A stretch of DNA of 64,000 nucleotides from positions 54,031,001-54,095,000 of the forward strand of contig CM074856.1 in the NCBI GenBank assembly GCA_037501455.1. The letters are read 5' to 3'. Source of the DNA: Lantana camara (Eukaryota; Streptophyta; Magnoliopsida; Lamiales; Verbenaceae). The notes beneath the pieces are model-generated. The model saw only the letters and a program-made list of their open reading frames with translations, had not been told where the DNA came from and did no database searches. Made by a program: the position numbers and the translations under genes. Positions 60,569-64,000 of the stretch are shown piece by piece. The number at the start of each line of letters is the position of its first letter. Within the stretch, counting starts at the first letter, position 1.

Positions 60569-63500
60569 TGTAGCACCCGCGACGAGAGCACCACATCCCC
60601 CGCACTATGAGTTCAGTCCACATATGAAATGGAATGATCCATACATGAACTAAACTCACAGCGAACGGAAGACAATGAAAAAGACAGTCCTAGCTAGGCG
60701 GAATCTAACCCTGAAACGATCAACAGTGACCACAATGCGGAAGTAAAGCAATTATCCATTCAATATCAATAAAATGAATGCAAGTTCAAGGAAAGTAAAT
60801 ACGGGTTCTACTAAAGACCTAGAACCTGTCCCGAGTTCAGTTTAATTCAGTAAGTGGCATACTAATCCAATAGCAAGTTCAATACAGTAATTAAAATACA
60901 ATATGCAGTGAGTGTAAGTGATGAGACTGGAACAAGACTCGAAAGGAAGGACAAGACACAACTCTGACTCCCGCCTAGCACACCACCTGCAAAACTGAAA
61001 AGTGAGGTGTCAGTCTCCACGAGACTGAGCGAGGGGCATAATAATATATAAGCGCAGATAACATGCAAGTTATATTCTCGGGTAAAGGTTTATAAAAGAT
61101 AATATATGAATTCAAGAATAAAGCAGTCTTCGCCCGAGAATACAACTGTCAATATTAATTACTTGTTCATTTCATGCAATCAATCAATACAAGGCCCCGG
61201 CGAGTGAGGGCGGTCTCCAACCTTTCTCCAAATGGACATGGAACATGCTTGCTTGTTTATTAATCAATAGGTGTTCATGCAGGTCAATTATCGTGCAATA
61301 GTGCGACAGTGTAATCATATAACACGCTCATGGAATGAAAATCATGCAATAACCCGAGGCGCATCCGTGGTGCCGGACTCGTCCCCAGTCTCCTTCTCCC
61401 TCCAATGATGGGAAGGTAGCTAGCCTTCACCATCCACGACATGTTGAGCAAAGGGTACATGAATCCCTAAGCCCGGAGCTCCTTCCTCCACTAACCTCCT
61501 AGTGGATTCAGGGGTGACCCCAAATGTGGTGAGGATAGCGCCAGAGTTACCCGTCAGCCCTTGCTTTCCCGGTTGGCTCTAGTCACTACCCTCGGGCCCA
61601 TCGCGAACGGTCATGCTACTCGCCTAAACATGCTTGAAATCATGAACATGGACAATCCTGGCTTGCTTGCTTGCTTGAACATGACTTGAAATGATCAATG
61701 ATTTATAGAAATTATAGATATAAATACCTTTTTGGCCGAAAACCACGTAAAGGTTATACGGGTTCTATATAACTAGAAATTAAACCTCACCTGGAATACC
61801 ACGAGACAAGAACAACAACAGGAGCACTACGGTTGCCTATTCGATCCAGAAGTCTCCACCCTGGAGAAGAACTGTACAGTAAAGGGAATAATGTGTACCA
61901 GTGAGAGGAGACTCAATATGAACCAAATAAGACGCACGGCAATGTTCATGAAATGGTATCAATAAGTTATGCAATAATCCAATATATAATAAATTACAAA
62001 AGTCATGTAATGTTCGGGTGTACATTCAAGTTTCCAAATAACAATTAAACATATAATTAAAGCTACATGTATGATTCATGAACGTTAAGTTCGTATTTCA
62101 AATTAATTAAGCATTTGGAATAATTATACCCACTCATATATATTCAAACAATTCTTAATTAAATCAATTAAGACAAGTAATCAACATGAAACGAGGCCCA
62201 TAAAATCGATGAGTTAAGAATTCGAGTTTTCATATATCATAGATCATTTAATACATGCTTTCGTACACATTGGAATTCATATTGATCGACAAATCAAGCA
62301 ATTGACAATTTATTGCAATTAAAACAATTAATTTCAATTAAATAGAAATACACAAAATAAATCACAATAAATCAACCGGGTATCCGATTGACGAACGGAA
62401 AGCGGTGATAGACTCACCACGACGAAAGGAACACAATGTCCGGAAGTCACCGGAATGCCGCTACCGGAGCCGCCGGAACAGTCACCGGCCGCCACCGGAA
62501 TACCGTCTCCGGTGGTCGGAAAAACCCCCGGAAGGACAGGAACGTACGTCTCGGCCTGCTCAACAAAACCCCTCAATCAATTTCAGAAAATGCCAAACAC
62601 GCCGGACTTCATTGACGAAAAACCGAACTTAAATCCTAGTACGGAAACTGAAATTAAACGTAAACCGTAAAACCAAAATGGAATCCGAGCATACCATTGG
62701 AACGCTTGTAACGAGCCCTACAAAAGCCCCAAGTCAAACCGCCGGAAAAACCGACGGAACAGTAACCGGTTCAGACTCGCCGGTTCACCACCGGTTCACC
62801 GCCGGTCCGCCCCCAACGGCCGGTTCTCTGACCGCCACCACCACGAATAGATCGGACTCGACATCAGGAATAACTTTTGTGAAGGAAGCACCACCGAAAT
62901 CGGCCGGAAAATGGCCGAACCGCCGCCCCAAAGCCGCGCCGCTGCGTCACCGCCGGAACCGCCACCTACGCCGAGATTCGCTCAAAAAGGAGGCCGAAAA
63001 TGGATCGGGAAGGGTCGAAAACGTGGGGTAGGGTGGTTGTTGGCCGGCGAGGGTCGCCGGAACGCCGCCGGCGTGGAGGCGGCGCAACCCGCCACCGTCG
63101 GACCACCGCTGCTCCGCCGCTGGTCACTTTCAGGCCACGAAACTGGTACGGTTGTGACGGGCTCGTCGAGCTGATGAACGCGGACTATTGGATCGTCGAA
63201 TTCCGTCGAGAAACGAGGGAGAACGGGCATGTGTGTGTTTTCACACCTTCACTGCATGTGAATAGTGACTGTCGCTGGAGAAGACGATGGCTGGAGCTGA
63301 TCTGATTTTTGGCACGCAAAACGAGGAAATCCGAGTATATATCTCGGGTCCTCGTACGCAGAAACGGTGGGAAGAAGGGGCTAACGAAGTCAGAATTGGG
63401 CAAACTTAGAGTCTACGGACTCGTCTCGATGCCCCAGACGCAAAGGAGGGGTCAAAGAAGTCAAAATCTCTACCAAACGAGAAGTGACCGGAAAACCCCT

Positions 63501-63637
63501 TAAAAGAAGAAAATTACAAAAAGGCCCTAACTCTAAAAGAGTTAAAAGTGGCCCACACAACGCACAATCACCTAATTAAACATATAAAAAGATTGAAAGG
63601 TGACGTACCTTATTTATCGGATGAGCGGGGCGTTACA
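60569..63637 (-). repeat. 5' LTR of the LARD-like element (3.07 kb)
   Basis: It starts TGTAACGCCCCG at 63637 and ends GCTACA at 60569 in minus orientation, so the two termini are short inverted repeats (TGTAAC/TGTAGC). The upper third (62400-63300) is CCG-rich. TATATA near 63335 on this strand could be its TATA box. A GCTT repeat lies at about 61660-61676. Long ORFs in the CCG-rich part on both strands are composition artefacts. Confidence 0.75.
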
Positions 63638-63642
63638 TAGAG

Positions 63643-64000
63643 CATATTGTAACACCCCGTGGGGTCGGTGAAACCTCCGACTGGCCCATGGTGGTTAGCT
63701 TAGATGTTCATAACCACATTGTAAAGAGGGTCTTAATTGATAGTGGAAGCTCCGTGAATGTTTTGCCTTACTCCACGTTTCAGAAAATGAACGTCGCAAA
63801 CATCCCGCTCGAACCCCTCAGAACAGCCCTCGTTGGCTTTGGGGGTTCCGAGATCGTCCCACGCTGACAAATTCGCTTGGCCACCTCTTTTGGTCGTGCC
63901 CCACAGCGAAAAACCTTAAATGTTCTCTACGTAGTGGTCGAGGTGGACCTGCCATACAACATCATCATTGGGCGCCCAGCCCTCGTCGACTTCAAAGCTG
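63643..64000 (+). pseudogene. Ty3-gypsy aspartic protease region, with a stop, continues past the window
   Basis: The gag-pol reading frame resumes directly after the target duplication. VLIDSGSSVNVLP carries the DSG active-site triad of retropepsins, and NIIIGRPAL near the window edge is the ALP-like second conserved block. TGA at 63865-63867 interrupts the frame. Reverse transcriptase should follow outside the window. Confidence 0.8.

Larger units (their letters stand above)
56993..63637 (-). mobile_element. LARD-like non-coding LTR retrotransposon with a palindrome in place of its 3' LTR
   Basis: A 6,645-bp insertion flanked by TAGAG (56988-56992 and 63638-63642). Read on the minus strand: 5' LTR 63637-60569 (TGTAACGCCCCG...GCTACA, about 3.07 kb), an 8-bp gap, a primer site TGGTATCAAAGCCAGG, an internal region of about 3.4 kb without coding capacity, and a purine tract (GGAGGGAAGAT, 57206-57196). 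Then, instead of a second 3-kb LTR, only its first 100 bp followed by AAA/TTT and the same 100 bp inverted. A long LTR with a non-coding interior fits LARD elements, which depend on enzymes of other retrotransposons. Confidence 0.8.
53985..64000 (+). mobile_element. Ty3-gypsy retrotransposon (Tat-like), split by a nested insertion, runs off the window
   Basis: Order: 5' LTR, primer site, gag (frameshifted), 6.6-kb nested element at 56993-63637, then the protease region continuing to the window edge. The TGGCGCCGTCTGTGGGAA-type primer site and gag with a CxxH...C zinc-knuckle-like motif are typical of plant Tat-lineage gypsy elements. It is disabled by a gag frameshift, the insertion and a stop in protease. 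Confidence 0.85.

Noticed and set aside
62405..63503. Several overlapping ORFs of 60-117 codons rich in R, P and G
   Set aside because: They lie in the CCG-rich LTR of the LARD-like element and occur on both strands and in all frames, as expected from base composition.
1..64000. tRNA, rRNA or other structured RNA genes
   Set aside because: None was recognised by eye; tRNA-like strings are only retroelement primer sites.

Overview
This is nuclear DNA from a flowering plant, almost certainly a eudicot. Five intron-bearing or ribosomal genes of plant type sit among AT-rich spacers with many transposable elements (MITEs, a TRIM, PIF/Harbinger, Ty3-gypsy, a LARD-like element). I cannot name the species from sequence alone. 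All exon models below were made by eye, from GT/GC-AG sites, reading-frame continuity and recalled family sequences.

Genes. 854-5496 (+) is a WAV2-like alpha/beta hydrolase in 7 or 8 exons. 9220-12590 (+) is an Alfin-like PHD-finger protein in 5 exons. 13734-14141 (-) is intronless ribosomal protein eL27. 22302-25537 (+) is a glycerophosphocholine acyltransferase (DUF2838) in 8 exons. 26695-42191 (-) is a complete class XI myosin in 39 coding exons (1,527 residues), with an ATG-only first exon and two GC-AG introns. From memory, WAV2, AL5 and myosin XI-K are close neighbours on Arabidopsis chromosome 5, so this looks like preserved microsynteny interrupted by transposons. These are housekeeping or developmental genes and I see no sign that they form a pathway.

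Mobile DNA in the gene-rich half. A 1.9-kb foldback element (6121-8041) has 8-bp flanking duplications. A MULE-like MITE lies at 17748-18058 and a hairpin MITE at 44775-45212, each with exact 9-bp duplications. Two copies of one ~0.95-kb family lie at 20931-21896 and 43269-44217. A 319-bp TRIM with matching LTRs and a 5-bp duplication sits in a myosin intron (32617-32935).

From 45.8 kb on the window is nearly all transposon. 45788-53118 is a PIF/Harbinger element carrying a broken transposase, an intact Myb/SANT-like gene, a second broken Myb/SANT-like gene and an unexpected GRF-finger-like reading frame. 53183-53933 is an LTR in inverted orientation, facing the 5' LTR (about 53985-54736) of a Ty3-gypsy element with primer site, gag and protease. 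That element is interrupted between gag and protease by a 6.6-kb non-coding LARD-like retrotransposon (56993-63637). This insert has a 3-kb 5' LTR, but its 3' LTR is replaced by a perfect 100-bp palindrome, and it is still flanked by a clean 5-bp target duplication. That structure is the most unusual thing in the window.
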